From: Macrotrachela quadricornifera
Lineage: Eukaryota > Rotifera > Eurotatoria > Philodinida > Philodinidae
Length of the DNA: 64,000 nt
Reading direction: 5' to 3'
Assembly: GCA_022393335.1 (NCBI GenBank)
Contig: JAJEKB010021331.1
Coordinates: 1,620,228-1,684,227, forward strand
Part shown: in pieces, positions 23,245-36,339 of the stretch
Position numbering within the stretch: position 1 is the first letter of the stretch
Layout of the letters: each line of letters starts with the position of its first letter
The notes under the pieces: model-generated
What the model saw: the letters and a program-made list of their open reading frames with translations, nothing else
The model's database searches: none
What the model was told of the DNA's origin: nothing
Translations under genes and position numbers: made by a program

Positions 23245-25379
23245 CTATTAGAAAAGCCATGTTTTGCAAGCATGCGAAGAAGAATAAAACCGGGGAAGAA
23301 CATGTTAAAGTGTGAATGTTTTTGAGTCTGAGCCACTGGATGTTTTACAGCAATTGATACGATCCACTGCCAAAGAATCAAATTGATGAAAACTACGAAT
23401 TCCGTGAATCCAGCCTGTGAGAAAAGGAAGGAAATCTTTTATCAATGTTAGAAAGGATGACCTGACCTTTGACAGCCTTTTGAGCCAATCACACCCTCAC
23501 TCTCCATCAAACCAACACGGTACTATTGATGAGTGAATATCATATTCACAAAAAGAAATGAAAAAAAAAACGAAATATCCGTACGTGCAGGAATTTACTG
23601 GATAATGGAGGAGATACATTAAGAAACAAACCAAACAACACACAAAACAGAACAAAAAGAAAGTAGGAGATAAAATAACAAAGGAAGACTAGTTAGACGA
23701 AAAAGACACATGTATAGGGCTATGATCAAGTAATCTCCTGCTACCCTTTCTCATCATTTTCAAATTCTCACATGGCTTCAGTAAAGCTATATCCAAGATA
23801 GTTCTCCAGAGATCTTAGTGGAATCTCGATCGATCTAAGCGATCTTCTACGTACCCCTACGGCATGATCCATAAAACAAAGTTTTTTCAGATATTTTTGG
23901 CTCAGCTTGACATAAAAAAATTTATAATTTTTAAAAAACCTATGTTGGTTTTCTAGAGACCCGTTCTCGGGGAAAACCCCCCCCCCCCCCCCCCCCCCGA
24001 CGGCGCACATATGTTTCGATAGATCTTTTGATGCTCTATCAAATGAAATACTTCCCGAAGTGCAGAGTTCTCTATTTATGGAGTTTTTGAGCCTGGAATA
24101 CTCAGTTGTTGAAAAGGGTTTCCAGAAGACCGTCGTTCTGAAATGAATCCAAAAACTTTTAAAAATTAGTGATTCTGATAGCCCTGATGATGAGGAATCC
24201 AAATATATCATCAGAATTTTTATAGCACAAAGTAGTGCAAAACTATGTATGTTACAAAGAATAAGGTACTTTAAAAAACCGTTCCGGAGGGTACTTGGTA
24301 TTTGAGCTACAGTTCTTCAACAAGACGTCCTATGACTTTTGTCCAAGAACAAAAAAGTCTTAGAATTGATTATTACACAAGCCCTGAAAGTTTCAAACGA
24401 TTTGGTGAATGTTGTGTATATCGTGTCACAAGTACCATGGAATCACCCAAAACTGACAAAAACTTGAGAGAATATCGTTAATGTTTTGCTCATAACTTTT
24501 GAACGAATCGAGATAAAAATTTCGGTCTTACGTAGACTTGTAGAGCTTGAGCTGGCGGTTCTAGTCCACTCCTCAAAGTTCAAAATTGATCCTATCTTCA
24601 TAGGGTAATTACCTACTCTTTCAAGGGAACCATGAATCACTAGGTATTAATGAAATGAATCTCAACAATTTTATATGGATAGATGCCCTGGATATGCCTC
24701 TTTCTAACGGCGAAAACCGTAGCTTTATATCTTGTACCTATCAAAAGTTATTCAAAAAATACCCACCCGCCTTCTTTTTTGGAATGGGCAGTAGTACGTT
24801 CAGTCTGATCCTATATTCTGAAAAGAATTTTTTCTTTTAAGGTTGGTCCTAAAACAAATCTTCGTCAAACTCAATGTTTTTCCACGCATTTAACCACATT
24901 TGCTGGTGGTTTATATATTTTTCCATGCGCTGCCAATTGGAACTATGTCCTTGTCAATGCAGAATCCAACAGGGATTTGTGTGACATCAATCTCGTTTTT
25001 TCTGTCTTTCAAGCCAGTAAAGATAGAGTATAACCTCGATATTTTGCAGAATATGCATTCATCAGAGTATATTTGCGATATTTTTTTTCGTTCTTTCAAA
25101 TAGAAAGGGCAACAGATGAGTGCATTTTAATTTAGCTTATATAAAACTGTATTAAAAAAAAAACAGTGATAAAAAAGAATTTCATCGCCGTTGTGAAATG
25201 ACTTTTTTTCTACCGTTCTGTTCTTTGCTTTGATTATATAAACGCACATTTCACATAGATTTTTTTCACTTCAAACTCGTTGTCCTTGAACAGAAAATTT
25301 CATTGTAAGTTTCTTTTTGCTTGGTTGTTAATTATATCTATCGATTACTGAACAGTGGAATATATTTCATAGGCAAAGC
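23245..25379. other. Intergenic, repeat-like, no gene
   Basis: Long stretches have no supported coding sequence. The 147-aa minus frame at 23768-24211 runs through a homopolymer and has no family features. The phrase CCCTGAAAGTTTCAAACGAT (about 24381) recurs in similar form near 51708, so part of this is dispersed repeat. The last 100 bp are the 5' flank of the PARP gene and include a possible 5' leader intron (GTAAGT near 25305 to AG at 25371-25372). Confidence 0.4.
23977..23998. repeat. Homopolymer C tract
   Basis: About 22 consecutive C bases interrupt AT-rich sequence. The exact length is unreliable in any assembly. Confidence 0.9.
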
Positions 25380-28300
25380 ATGAGCACAAATAATTTCGAG
25401 AAACGTTTGCTCAGGAAAAATTCAACGAAATTAAAAACCAACGATGTATCTCAAGCTCAACGTTCTGCAAATGATACAAATTCGTTAACAAAAAGAAAGA
25501 GTACTAGCAAACGAGTAAATATATTTATACTAAATAAATACGAATAGAATGATTTTTTTTCTCTCAGAAACTCAATCGAGCAAAAACACGAAGACAATCT
25601 CCTTCTAGAGGATTGGATGGAAATTATTGGAATGTAAGTAGCTTATTGGAAGTATCGTCATATCTTATTTTTCTATTCCAGACTGTGCCAAATGAACGTC
25701 ATGTGACTAAACCAGCATTTGATGAAACTTATTTCGATCTCGATTCAAAAGATGATGATGATTCTCCATCAGAATCAAATCATGTTATCCGTAAAAAACG
25801 TCAAAACAATAGCAAAATCCTTCTTTATCCAAATCAAAGCTTTATAACATGTCGAAGTCCTGACGATGCATTTTATCTTTGTCAAATTATTAATGATATT
25901 TATAATGACACAAAAGCAATTCCTATTCAATGGTTTTCACCAGTTGATGAAACTAATATCGATGAAAATACACATTTCAAACCTGATTATAAAGATACAC
26001 TCGATTCTGATACAATTCTTTTTCGAATTAAACATATTATCACTCATTCAGATAAAACATATTCATTAAGCAAACAAGATATTACTGAAACAAATCGTTT
26101 ATTGAGAAAATCGATCAAAGGTGAATCAGTTTCATCAGATGAATCTATGGATACAACTCAGCCTTCATCGATGAAGACAAAGAAAAGACGACGACAGATC
26201 AAAATTGATAAAGCCACGAGTAAATTCTCATTTTGATTTTCCTATATCATTGATATTTTATTAGCTGTACGAAAACGACGACGTACCACCGATATTGATG
26301 ATGTCGAATCCAAGAAAACAAGTTTGTTTTTATGTAAATCTCCTATCGAATTTTGTACATGAAATATTCTAGAAAAAAAATCAGCTCCTCTATCAAAAGC
26401 AAGGTTATTTAAAGTGCAAAGTAATCGTTTTCTCCAGGAGAATTCAGCCATCACAACATACACAATCGATCCATTTTTCGAAGACAAGTACACAAAAACA
26501 CAGCTTATCCAATGATGATTTCCCCATTTTTTTCTTCTCTTTAGAATACCTGTTCCATTCATATCATCGAGTGTTCAGAGTAAATTAGCAATTCGTGCTG
26601 TACTTTTAAATGATTCAAAACTACTGAAAAGTCTTATCAATGACGTTGATCGTGTTTGTTCGGTAAATCAATTGAATATAAATTATCGAAGAAAAAATAT
26701 TTTTCCAGGTTCATATTCGACGAGATTTGCCTAAAAGTTTCTCAGCCATTCATTATACTATTAAAAACAATAATCTTACATTACTTGAAATTTTATTAGA
26801 AGATCTAAACAAGCCGAAAGATGATCGATGTTCATTTCCATTAGTAACTTTAGAAAGACAATCAACAGGAAAGTAATTGAAATTCAATGATTTTTCTCCG
26901 ATATTGATCAAAACTTTTCCTATTTAGTGCAAGTATTCGTATGTTAGGTTTCCGTACCGCTGAAATAATGGCGAGCCGTGGAGCACGTGAAGGCAATAAT
27001 GCATTGATTAAAGTATGATTGATTGTTGAAATTTTTTTTTTTGTATTCATTTATTGAATGTAGGATACATTCGAAGTTATTACTCGATATAATGCTGCAG
27101 AAATTTTATCATTCGCACTGAAACATAATTGTTCACGTGAAATTTTGGATTTACTTCGGAAAACATTCTCGGTAAATATAACGACGATATTAATCATCGA
27201 CAAGGATGAAATCAAATTTTCTTTATTCTATAGACTCTTGATATTCATAATCATATTATTGATTGTATTCAAGCAGGTCATCGAGAATTAGCTATTAGTC
27301 TTATTCATGACAGTGTTAATAATTATGGATTTAGTAAACTTCATCAAGAAGTAATTTGAAAAAAAGAATATCAAATCTACATACGAGATTGTATTTTATA
27401 GGTTCTTCAATTTGATCAAGAAGACTTAACTGTTAATAGTGCTTGCGATGTTATTGTCAAAACAAAAGACAACGATCAAGTAAAAATGAAAAAAATTACT
27501 TTTGTATACTAAAACAAAAATTTAGATAACACCAATTCATTGTGCTGCTATTAATCCAAATGGTAAATATTTAAAACAACTATTGGCTATTGTACCTGAA
27601 TATAAAATATCGGATAAATTTGAAAGAAAACCAATTCATTTTGCTGCTGCTTGCGAAGGATTCGAACCATTAGAATATCTTTTATCGAAGTAAAAACGAA
27701 TAAATAAATATCTTTTGAGATTTTATCTTTAATTATTAGAGATGTGAATTTGAATGATGTTGATAAAGTTGGTAATTCACCATTACATATCGCTGTAACC
27801 TATGGTCGAGCTAATAATGCCGAATTATTATTACGTACAGCCAAAGAAAAAGCTGAATCCGATAATGCGGATGATCAATTAACACATGAAAAATTTGGTT
27901 TAGCATCGATTAATCAAATGAATAAATCAAAATATTATCCACTTCATTTAGCTGTTCTTAACAATCATTTAGTAATTGATTGAAATATTTTTCAAAGTAA
28001 CATCTCAATTTTCTATTTAGGATTGTATTAAAATACTTTTGAAATTCGGTGCACGTATCGATGGATTCACGAGTATATCTGCGGAAAAATTAACACCATT
28101 AATATTAGCCTGTCAAAAAGGATATTTAGATATTGCTCTCTATTTAATTGAACAAGGAGCACGAGTTGAAGCACGTGATCGTTTTAAACGTACGCCATTA
28201 ATTCACGCTTGTATGTATGGACAAACACATATCGTTTCTCATTTACTTCGAATGGGAGCCAATGCAAATGTATTTGATTCATCTATGAACACAGCCTTAC

Positions 28301-31300
28301 ATTATTCAATCGCATATGGTTGGTATTTTTGTGTTCGATTATTAATTGAAGCTGGTGCTGAGAAAAATTGTATGAATTGTTGGCAAACAACATGTCTTGG
28401 TTTGAGTTTTTCCAAAGGACATTATGGAATTTGTGATTATTTTCTAACTGAACTTCAAGCAGATATTAATTTTAAAACTGATGAAGGCGTAACATTAGTG
28501 ATGTTAACATGTCGCTTGGAAATCTCATCTTCAGCTCTACAACAATTAGAATATGTTGTTGTTAAACATCAAGCTGATTGTACATGTGTTGATATCAATG
28601 GAAACAATGCTCTTCATTATTTAGCAGAAAATAACAATGAAAACGAGGAAAAGATTTATTTTCAAATGGCACAAATCTTAATTGATCATCAATGTAATCC
28701 ACTTCAAATGAATAATCGAGCTCGAACACCATTTATGCTTGCATTTGAATGGAGAAATTTTCCTCTGATCGATTTTTTTCTCAATCAAATTAAACTTGAA
28801 ATAAATTCCGATGTCAATCATGATGGTAAAACATTTTTACATTATTTTGCTATGAATTGTGATAATGAAAAACTTGTTCAAACATTACTTCATCTTCCTA
28901 TCACTGATGAATTGAAAACAATGAGTCAAATGATTGATACTTATGGTCAAATACCATTTCATTATTGTACTTCGAAACTCAATGAACTTTCTTCCTCCTA
29001 TCATTTCCATGAACATTCATCATATCAATCAGCTATGAAAATGTTTCACTATTTTCTCGATAATGAGATGATTAATTCAACTAGTGAAACATGTATTTTT
29101 CATTTATTACGTTCTCGATCAACAACCGAACATCTAGTGGAAGTTTTTCTTCGTAAAATAAGCAATGTTAATATTCTTCATCATCAAACCCAACGAACAC
29201 CTTTATTAGAAGCCATTCATTTGAATGAATATCAAACAATTGAGATACTTCTCAAACAATCGACATGTGATGTGAATTTAGCAACATCAATTGTTGAATC
29301 TGAATGTCAACAAACACCGTTAATTCTTGCTTGTAAATTTCGATATTTTCAAATTATTCGTCTTCTATTAAATCATTCTAAATGTGATCTTCTCGCTTAT
29401 GATGATCAACAGAATCAAGCTTTACATTATTATTTAGCAACATCGACACGTTCGGATGAATACATGGAAATCTTTCATTTATTTATTGAAAAATTAAAAA
29501 CTTTCGGTCCAAATGCATTCAGTTGTCCAGATAAATTCGGTCGAACACCAATTCATATTGCTGTTCATCATAATCTAGGTACAGTTGATTTTATCAACAC
29601 AGTTGAACGTACATTAATCGATCATAGATGTGATTTATTTCTCCAAGATAATCTTGGAAATCTTCCATTGCATAATGTTTTTTTAACAAGACAAATTGGA
29701 GAAGATCCTGTTGAACTTTGTGTTCTAATTAGTCAAGGAATGAAATATGAATTAATCGATACCAAAAATAACGAAGGAAATACTCCATTATATTTTGCTG
29801 TGATTAAAGCTTGTACTGTTTGTGTGATGTTTTTATTGAAACATCATGCCGATTTATTAATTGAAAATAATTTATCCAATTCCATCATTGCCAGTTGTAT
29901 CGCATCAAATCATTTGAATCTTCTGATTACATTTCTTTATCAACCAATTGATATTGATCTGAGTAAAATTCATACGAAATCGAATGAACGATCAGTGACA
30001 ATTGAAATTGATGGGGAAAATAAACGATTTTGGAAATGGTCATTAGCACCTCGACAATCGAAACCGAAAATGATCGAACAATATTCATTAATTCATTTAA
30101 TCATTCAACATAATTGGCAAGGAGCATTGTCGATCATTCTCGATGAACCTGATCGATTTCATCTGAGTCATATTCAAGTTTTCGAAGCGGCTATCATCAA
30201 TAATGCACTCAGTCTTGTTCTTCATCTTCTATCGAATATTAATAATTCAACTATTTTGAATGAAACAAATTCATATGGACAAAATTTATTTCATTTGATT
30301 GCGAAGAGTCAACAATATGATCAAGAATATTCAAGAAAAATTCTAAATTATCTTTATAATCATCATGTTCAGTGGAATATTCCCGATAATTATGGATCTT
30401 ATCCATTGCATTATGCTTGTGTGATACACAATATATCGTTTATCGAATTTTTACAAAGGAAATATTCGAATGAATTAAATTGGAATCAAACCGATGCATT
30501 TGGAAATACAGCCTATGGTTTATTATTCTGGTCATCAGCTATAGATAAGTCAGTTCCGAAAGATTCACTTCGAAAATTAATTACAAATGGTCGATCTATC
30601 GATTGTCTATGTAATTATGATAATGAAATTGCGATAAATCCATTATCATTTGCTTGTATTAATTCATCATCATCAAGAAATATGATTGTTCCACATTCAT
30701 CTCTATTTGGTTATAGTAAGTCATCATCATCGACAAATGTGATTATTCCATATCCACCAGAGAAATCGAAATATCCATCGACAATTGTACGAACATCACC
30801 GTTGATCAATGCTATTATTCATAATCATTTTGAATTAACTCAATTCATACTTGAACTTGGTACAGATGTAAATTTTCCAGATGAAGAAAAACGAACACCA
30901 TTGATGCATGCTGTGAGTCAGGTAATAGAAATGGAATGGCATTATATTGATTAGACTTTCTTTATTTTCATTTATTTCTAGAATAATATACATATGGTTA
31001 AATTACTTCTTAATAAAGATTATAAAATCATCGATCCAAATCAATCTCAACCAAATTCTTCTTCTCTATTTCCATTTGGAAACGTAATAAAACCAAAATC
31101 GAAAGGATTTTTTCTTGGTACTATGACTACTTTACAATATGATGAAAATAATCAATCTGATGAAGAAAATAACAGTACTGATGATTGTAGTTCGAAAAAG
31201 ACGAATCCATTGGATACATTTCTCATGACATCAGCACTCGATATGAATGCATCGGATAGATTTGGTCGAACATGTATTCATTATTTAATTCAACCATTTC

Positions 31301-33305
31301 CCAATGCTTCTTATACCGATAGTATTGAATTACTTAAATTACTTCATCAATTTGGTAGTTTAGTAACTAAATGTGATCAAAATGGTTTATCACCATTACA
31401 ATATTGTGTTATGAATGGTTATCAACATTTATATAATACATTAATTGATCTAATTGATCGAGAACAAATGAATTCAAGTGAAATGATAATTCAATGTTTT
31501 CATGTCAATGATCCCAATGAAGATCTTCTCAATCGATCTGTAGATTATTATTCTGATGCTCAAGAATTAATCAATGAATATATTCAAAATCATCCAATAG
31601 AAAGTGTTAATCATTCCTATCCAGTTGATCCTTTGTCAAATATGAGTCAAACAGGAGAAGTAGTAATTAATACAGATAAAAATCAACCTTATGATGTTCG
31701 TTTGACAATAACAGATGTTGATTATGGTCTTCTTGGTTTATATAATTTTTATCGAATGCAAATTATTAAACATAAATTGAAAAGTAATTTTTATCTTTTA
31801 TTTACACGTTGGGGACGAATCGGAGATGGTCATGGACAACATCAACTAACACCTTATTCATCATTTGACGAATGTCGACAAGAATTTTGTAAAATTTTTC
31901 GTGATAAAACAGGAAATTCATGGGATCTTATCGATCAATTTCAAAAGAAACCAAAAAAATACACATTGATACAATTAAATCAACGTCAAATACGTAAATA
32001 TACAAATGTTCAAATCGATTTTGAACGATTACAAGATGAAAAACAATATCAACCATCCAAATTAAAATCGTCAATCTATCGAAATTTCTTTCGAACATTT
32101 CTTAATTCAGAAACAATTCGAACGAATTTACGACGAACTCAACTAGATGTGGAATGGATGCCTATATCTCAATTGAGCCCTGAACTCTTACAACAAGCAC
32201 GTGACATATTGATACAATTAAAACAGAACATTCAACAAAAAGAACAACTCAAATTAATACTTCAACAAGCGACATTCATTGAAAATAATGAACAAACTGA
32301 AACTGAAGAAAAAAAAACTGAACTGAAACGTATTCTTGATCTAATTTGTCAATTGACTAATGAATACTATTCGATTATACCTTTGCAAGGTTTTGGTGAT
32401 GAAAGATTACCAATGATCGATAGTGAACAAGTGGTGAAGACACAAGAGGAAAAACTTCATGATATATTTGAACTCGAATTATCATATAAAATTCTCTTAG
32501 CTACACAAGCAAATTTACATCAAATTTCACCATTCGATTATCTTTATCAATCAATCAATTGTCGATTTGAAGCTATGAATGAACATGATATTGATTCACA
32601 ATTTATTCTACGTTATATTTGGGCAAGTGCACCACATATTCAAGTTGAACAAATATTTAAAATTGATCGATCGAATAATGCTGAACATCCATTTAAACCA
32701 AATCTTGATAATCATTATTTATTATGGCATGGAACTAATGTTTGTAATTTGATTAGTATACTCATACGAGGACTCTTAGTTACACCTTCGTGTGCAACAC
32801 TGACGGGAAGTTTATTTGGAAAGGTAAGGTTGGATTGAACGATTGATCTTGTATTCAATTATATAATATTTTAGGGAATTTATACAGCTGATGCATTTGC
32901 TAAAAGTCTTGGGTATTGTTCAGGTGTTAGAGATGATGATGGCGAACATTATTTTATGTTTCTTTGTGAAGTAGCATTGGGTACTTCGCAAGAAGTTAAT
33001 AGTGATTATAATAGCTTAGAAGAACAATTCGATGTAACTAAATATCAGAGCCGTAAAGCGAATGGTCAACAAATGCCCGATCCTCGACATACAATTACTC
33101 TAAATTATGGTTTGTTGTTTCATTGAAGTTTTCTTTCCATTTGTTCTAATTGATTATATATTCAATAGGTGTTCAAATGCCCTTAGGTCAATTGATTAAT
33201 TGTACTGATTCAAGTCATGCTTATCGCAGATGTGCATACAATGAATTTATTGTCTTTGATGAATCACAAATAGCACTTCGATATCTTGTTCAATTTCGAC
33301 AATAG
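25380..33305 (+). CDS. Ankyrin-WGR-PARP poly(ADP-ribose) polymerase (PME-5/tankyrase-like)
   Basis: The enzyme transfers ADP-ribose from NAD+ to proteins; the nematode homologue PME-5 has the same layout and similar length. Seventeen exons splice in frame (2,335 aa): 25380-25514, 25568-25633, 25682-26219, 26265-26321, 26373-26403, 26545-26662, 26709-26872, 26928-27012, 27064-27171, 27234-27350, 27402-27479, 27526-27689, 27740-27971, 28021-30921, 30982-32823, 32875-33109 and 33169-33305. The N-terminus is basic and has nuclear-localisation-like runs (KKRRRR). Ankyrin repeats fill about residues 350-1750. A WGR domain (about 1850-1915, RWGRIGDGHG) and a helical PARP regulatory domain (about 1995-2125) follow. 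The catalytic triad is intact: H in WHGTN (about 2181), Y in GIYTADAF (about 2215), E in YNEFIVFD (about 2316), so polymer synthesis is expected. Most introns are 45-65 bp. This gene looks functional. Confidence 0.93.
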
Positions 33306-34389
33306 ACTGTTTTTTTTAAAACTTATAACATGTTGAAAGTATATTTATTTATCATATCTTCAACTTTTTATTTCATATAAGATGCAGCGTAAAAAGTTCT
33401 ACAATCTAGGATGTAAAGCTTGTCTTAATTGTGTACTTTTTGTTACAAAATAAACAGTATTCTAAGCAACTAACCTTCGACGCTGCTGTGAAAAGTCCTC
33501 CAGTGAATTTCACTTTGTTTTAAAATAACCTATTCTTTCTAAATTGTTGTAGACTTTGCTATCTATTATCATCCATAGTTAGCAGACCGCATGATCCTAA
33601 CATAAAAGAAATGAGGAACAACAGTAAAAGAAAAAGATTAATCAGACTGAAATTTTGCCCATAATTCTAGATATGTCCAAGTAATATAACGAAATACTTG
33701 AACTTAAACTAAGGCTTGACCGAAAGGTAACCGGGGTCGGGGAACCCGAATCTGATGTTAGTTTTTCAAAATTTTTTTTCGATCGATTTTTTCCACAAAG
33801 GATCACTTTTTTTGCAAAAAAACATTTTTTATAAAACTTGACCAAAGAGTAATCGGGTCGGAGAACTCGAATCTGATATCAGTTTTTCTAAAATGAAGAT
33901 CTATCAGCTATTTATTGATCACTTATGTTAATACTATTAGGGAAACTTCAAGGAATTCAATAAGAGAAGTGTAACTCAAGCTCGATGTTGACTTAGAAAC
34001 GCTCAATGGCTTTAAGTGCATGGGTTTCAATGATTCAGAGATAATTAACACATGTATCCTAAGTAATTTACTGACAGTAGGATTTTGGTTATTCTATAGA
34101 AAGCAGGTAAGAAACAAATTTGCGAGCGTTACTTTTCTTAAGGGAAAATCCAAATGAATAGAGTAGCATTTATATATGTCATGCTCTATTTAAAGCCAGT
34201 GATCGGTTATTTTTGAAAATGACGTGATCAAATAAAGTAATGTCAAACTGAAATGTTCAATCTAATTGAAATATGAAGTCTCTCTGCCATCTCTCAATTC
34301 ACGGCTCAAATTTTCACTTAACTACTAGTGTATCTAAAAATAAAATAAATTCTACTATTTTTCATATTCATTTAAATAAAAATTCTTAC
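33306..34389. other. Intergenic with a 60-bp direct repeat
   Basis: Two related segments at about 33713-33775 and 33835-33895 both read ACTTGACC, then TAA(C/T)CGGG, GTCGG, GAAC, CGAATCTGAT and AGTTTTTC, about 120 bp apart. No gene was recognised in the rest. Confidence 0.5.
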
Positions 34390-34675
34390 ATTCATTTGAT
34401 GATATATCATCTTGAATACGAATATGAATTTCTTCTTTAAAAAATCTCGCTGCACATTTTTTTCATTGTACCATAATGTACCGTTGAAAACCTTGAAGTT
34501 TTAATTTATAATATATAACAGCGCCATTTTCATCTTCTTCTAATACACGAAATAATGGTGATTTCATTTTTCGGAAACTAAATCTATTTGAATCATGAAG
34601 TCGATCAACTTTCTCTCGAATGTTTTCGAACTTGTTTTGTTCAATACATTTTTCCCAATCAAATAGAAAAAATAG
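34390..34675 (-). pseudogene. Soluble guanylate cyclase HNOB-domain fragment
   Basis: The minus strand reads DWEKCIEQNKFENIREKVDR, then LHDSNRF, MKSPLFRVLEEDENGAVIYY, and after a TGA (34463-34465) CAARFFKEEIHIRIQDD. This follows the haem-NO-binding domain of soluble guanylate cyclases: the LDxLHD helix, MRSPSFR, HYYSxREG and a final ExxI strand. The piece ends at a plausible GTAAG donor at 34389. No cyclase catalytic domain or neighbouring exon was found, so it is an isolated relic. The haem-ligand His region would lie upstream and is not present. Confidence 0.55.
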
Positions 34676-35081
34676 AGATCATCACATTTCTCATGATAGA
34701 TTTTATTCAGTTGAATATTTTGACAGTAAATAATATTGTAATGGGATGGCGTTTTTTATTATTTCTATTTGATATTTTATGATTTCATCCCACATATAAT
34801 TACTTTCGTCGTCCTTTATTTTAACACATTGATCTAACATATATCAAGATGGTGTAGTTTCTTATCATCAATAAATAAAATTCTCTCCAATATATTACAG
34901 CGTCTTGGTGCATTTTACATCAATAGGCCGTTGTGGCGCTAGTTGTAAGAGAGAGATTTTTATATTGTTGGTGTGAAAAAAAAGAGTGCAATTCTCGTAC
35001 CTATTCTGTGTTAAGTAGCCTCTAAGGGGTCTGTCAGTATCAGCAGTGCGTCAGTTTTAAGGATACGAGTGTTCATTGACA
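34676..35081. other. Intergenic, nothing recognised
   Basis: No supported gene. The segment abuts the hAT-type element. Confidence 0.4.
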
Positions 35082-36063
35082 CTTTTCACGAGTGGCGGAG
35101 CCAGGGGGGGGCTAGGGGGTACTTAGCCCCCTCTAGAAACTTTTGAACCCCCTCCCCCCTAGCGAAATTTTGAAAAGTGCATTTTCCCTAATAAAAATAG
35201 TTTAACTGGAATAAAATACGTTTAATTTCACTGTTGGTTGATTTGTACTAATCTTTATAATCGAATATCCTAACACCTTTATCTGTTTTTGGTGGAAATG
35301 TGGTTAGGAATGTACTAAGGCTAAAAAGTAATTAGCAAAGATTCAGTTTTTTCTCACAACGTCATCCGAGACTGTATGAGACTTTTACTGCAAATTGTAC
35401 AGTTTTGTCTGATCTAGCTATTCACATACCTAAATTAGCTAATGAAAATGCAAAAAAACTCAAGTTTCGGTCAGTCTCGGACAAAAACTCCAAAAAAATG
35501 AGGAACTTTGACCGAGACTTGAGTATTTTGTTATTGCGATTAGTCAAAACTATACAGTTTGCAGTAAAAGTCTCATACAGTCTCGATTGACATTGTGAGA
35601 AAAAATTGAATCTTTGCTGATTACGTTTTAGTCTGGGCACATCCCTAAGCACAGTATCTTTGTGACTGTGTATCAAAAGTATGCTATTTTGGCGTACAAC
35701 TGTCGGAGCTGGTGACAAAAATTTTTTCTCGCCTCCGGCGGTGTACGTTACGACATTCAGGAAGTTTTTCGTTGTCTATCATGGAGTATGTAGACTCTTT
35801 GGCATCAGTAACTATAACTGCGATACTCGAAAATTTTTTGCCGCCTTCGGTGGTAGGTCTATTCAACTAATCGATTTACGGCTCTCGTTCATCGGAAATT
35901 ATGTACCGAGAGGTCAAGTGATATGCCACGAATAATATGGCAAAATGTTCCTACTACACCAAGTGCATAAAATTAACTTTTATATTGCCTTGGATCGACC
36001 AAAAAAAATTGGGGGCTGAGCCCTCTCCTAGCTCAAAATCCTGGCTCCGCCACTGCTTTTCAC
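35082..36063. mobile_element. hAT-type MITE with 8-bp target duplication
   Basis: The element proper is 35090-36055 (966 bp). Its ends are (C/G)AGTGGCGGAGCCAGG and the complement CCTGGCTCCGCCACTG, the usual hAT terminal pattern. It is flanked by a perfect 8-bp duplication CTTTTCAC at 35082-35089 and 36056-36063. The interior holds a second inverted repeat (about 35325-35410 against 35530-35625, around CGAGACTGTATGAGACTTTT). There is no transposase, and the open frames inside are mirror-image chance frames. Confidence 0.88.
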
Positions 36064-36339
36064 GTTTTGAGTGATGTTCTTGAAGTTTTCTTTTGAAGTC
36101 AACTAATGATGTGATGAATGTCTTGTCTTTAGCTGTGAGGATCTTTCTGATGAAATCTGCGGTAACTTCTGCTAAGATAAAAAGCCAGATAATAATATTT
36201 ATAAGAAAATGAATTGTTCATAAAACTCTAATCTTATCTAGACGTAAATGATCAAAGGATTCTTTGAAGTTAAGAAATGATGTGGTGAATGTCTGGCCTT
36301 TATCGGTCAAAATTTTCCTGAGAAAGTCAGCGGCAATTT
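36064..36339 (-). pseudogene. Two tandemly duplicated exon-like units of an unknown gene
   Basis: Minus-strand segments 36339-36243 and 36168-36064 (97 and 105 nt) each follow a CTTCACAG or CTTAGCAG acceptor. They encode related peptides of the form E(I/V)(A/T)ADF(L/I)RKILT, then (K)xxTF(I/T)TS and FK. This looks like an exon duplication of about 170-bp period. I do not recognise the protein and found no flanking exons. The hAT copy sits exactly after the GTGAAAAG donor of the second unit. Confidence 0.4.

Noticed and set aside
23768..24211. 147-aa frame with a polyglycine run
   Set aside because: The Gly run is the homopolymer C tract read on the minus strand; no homology features.
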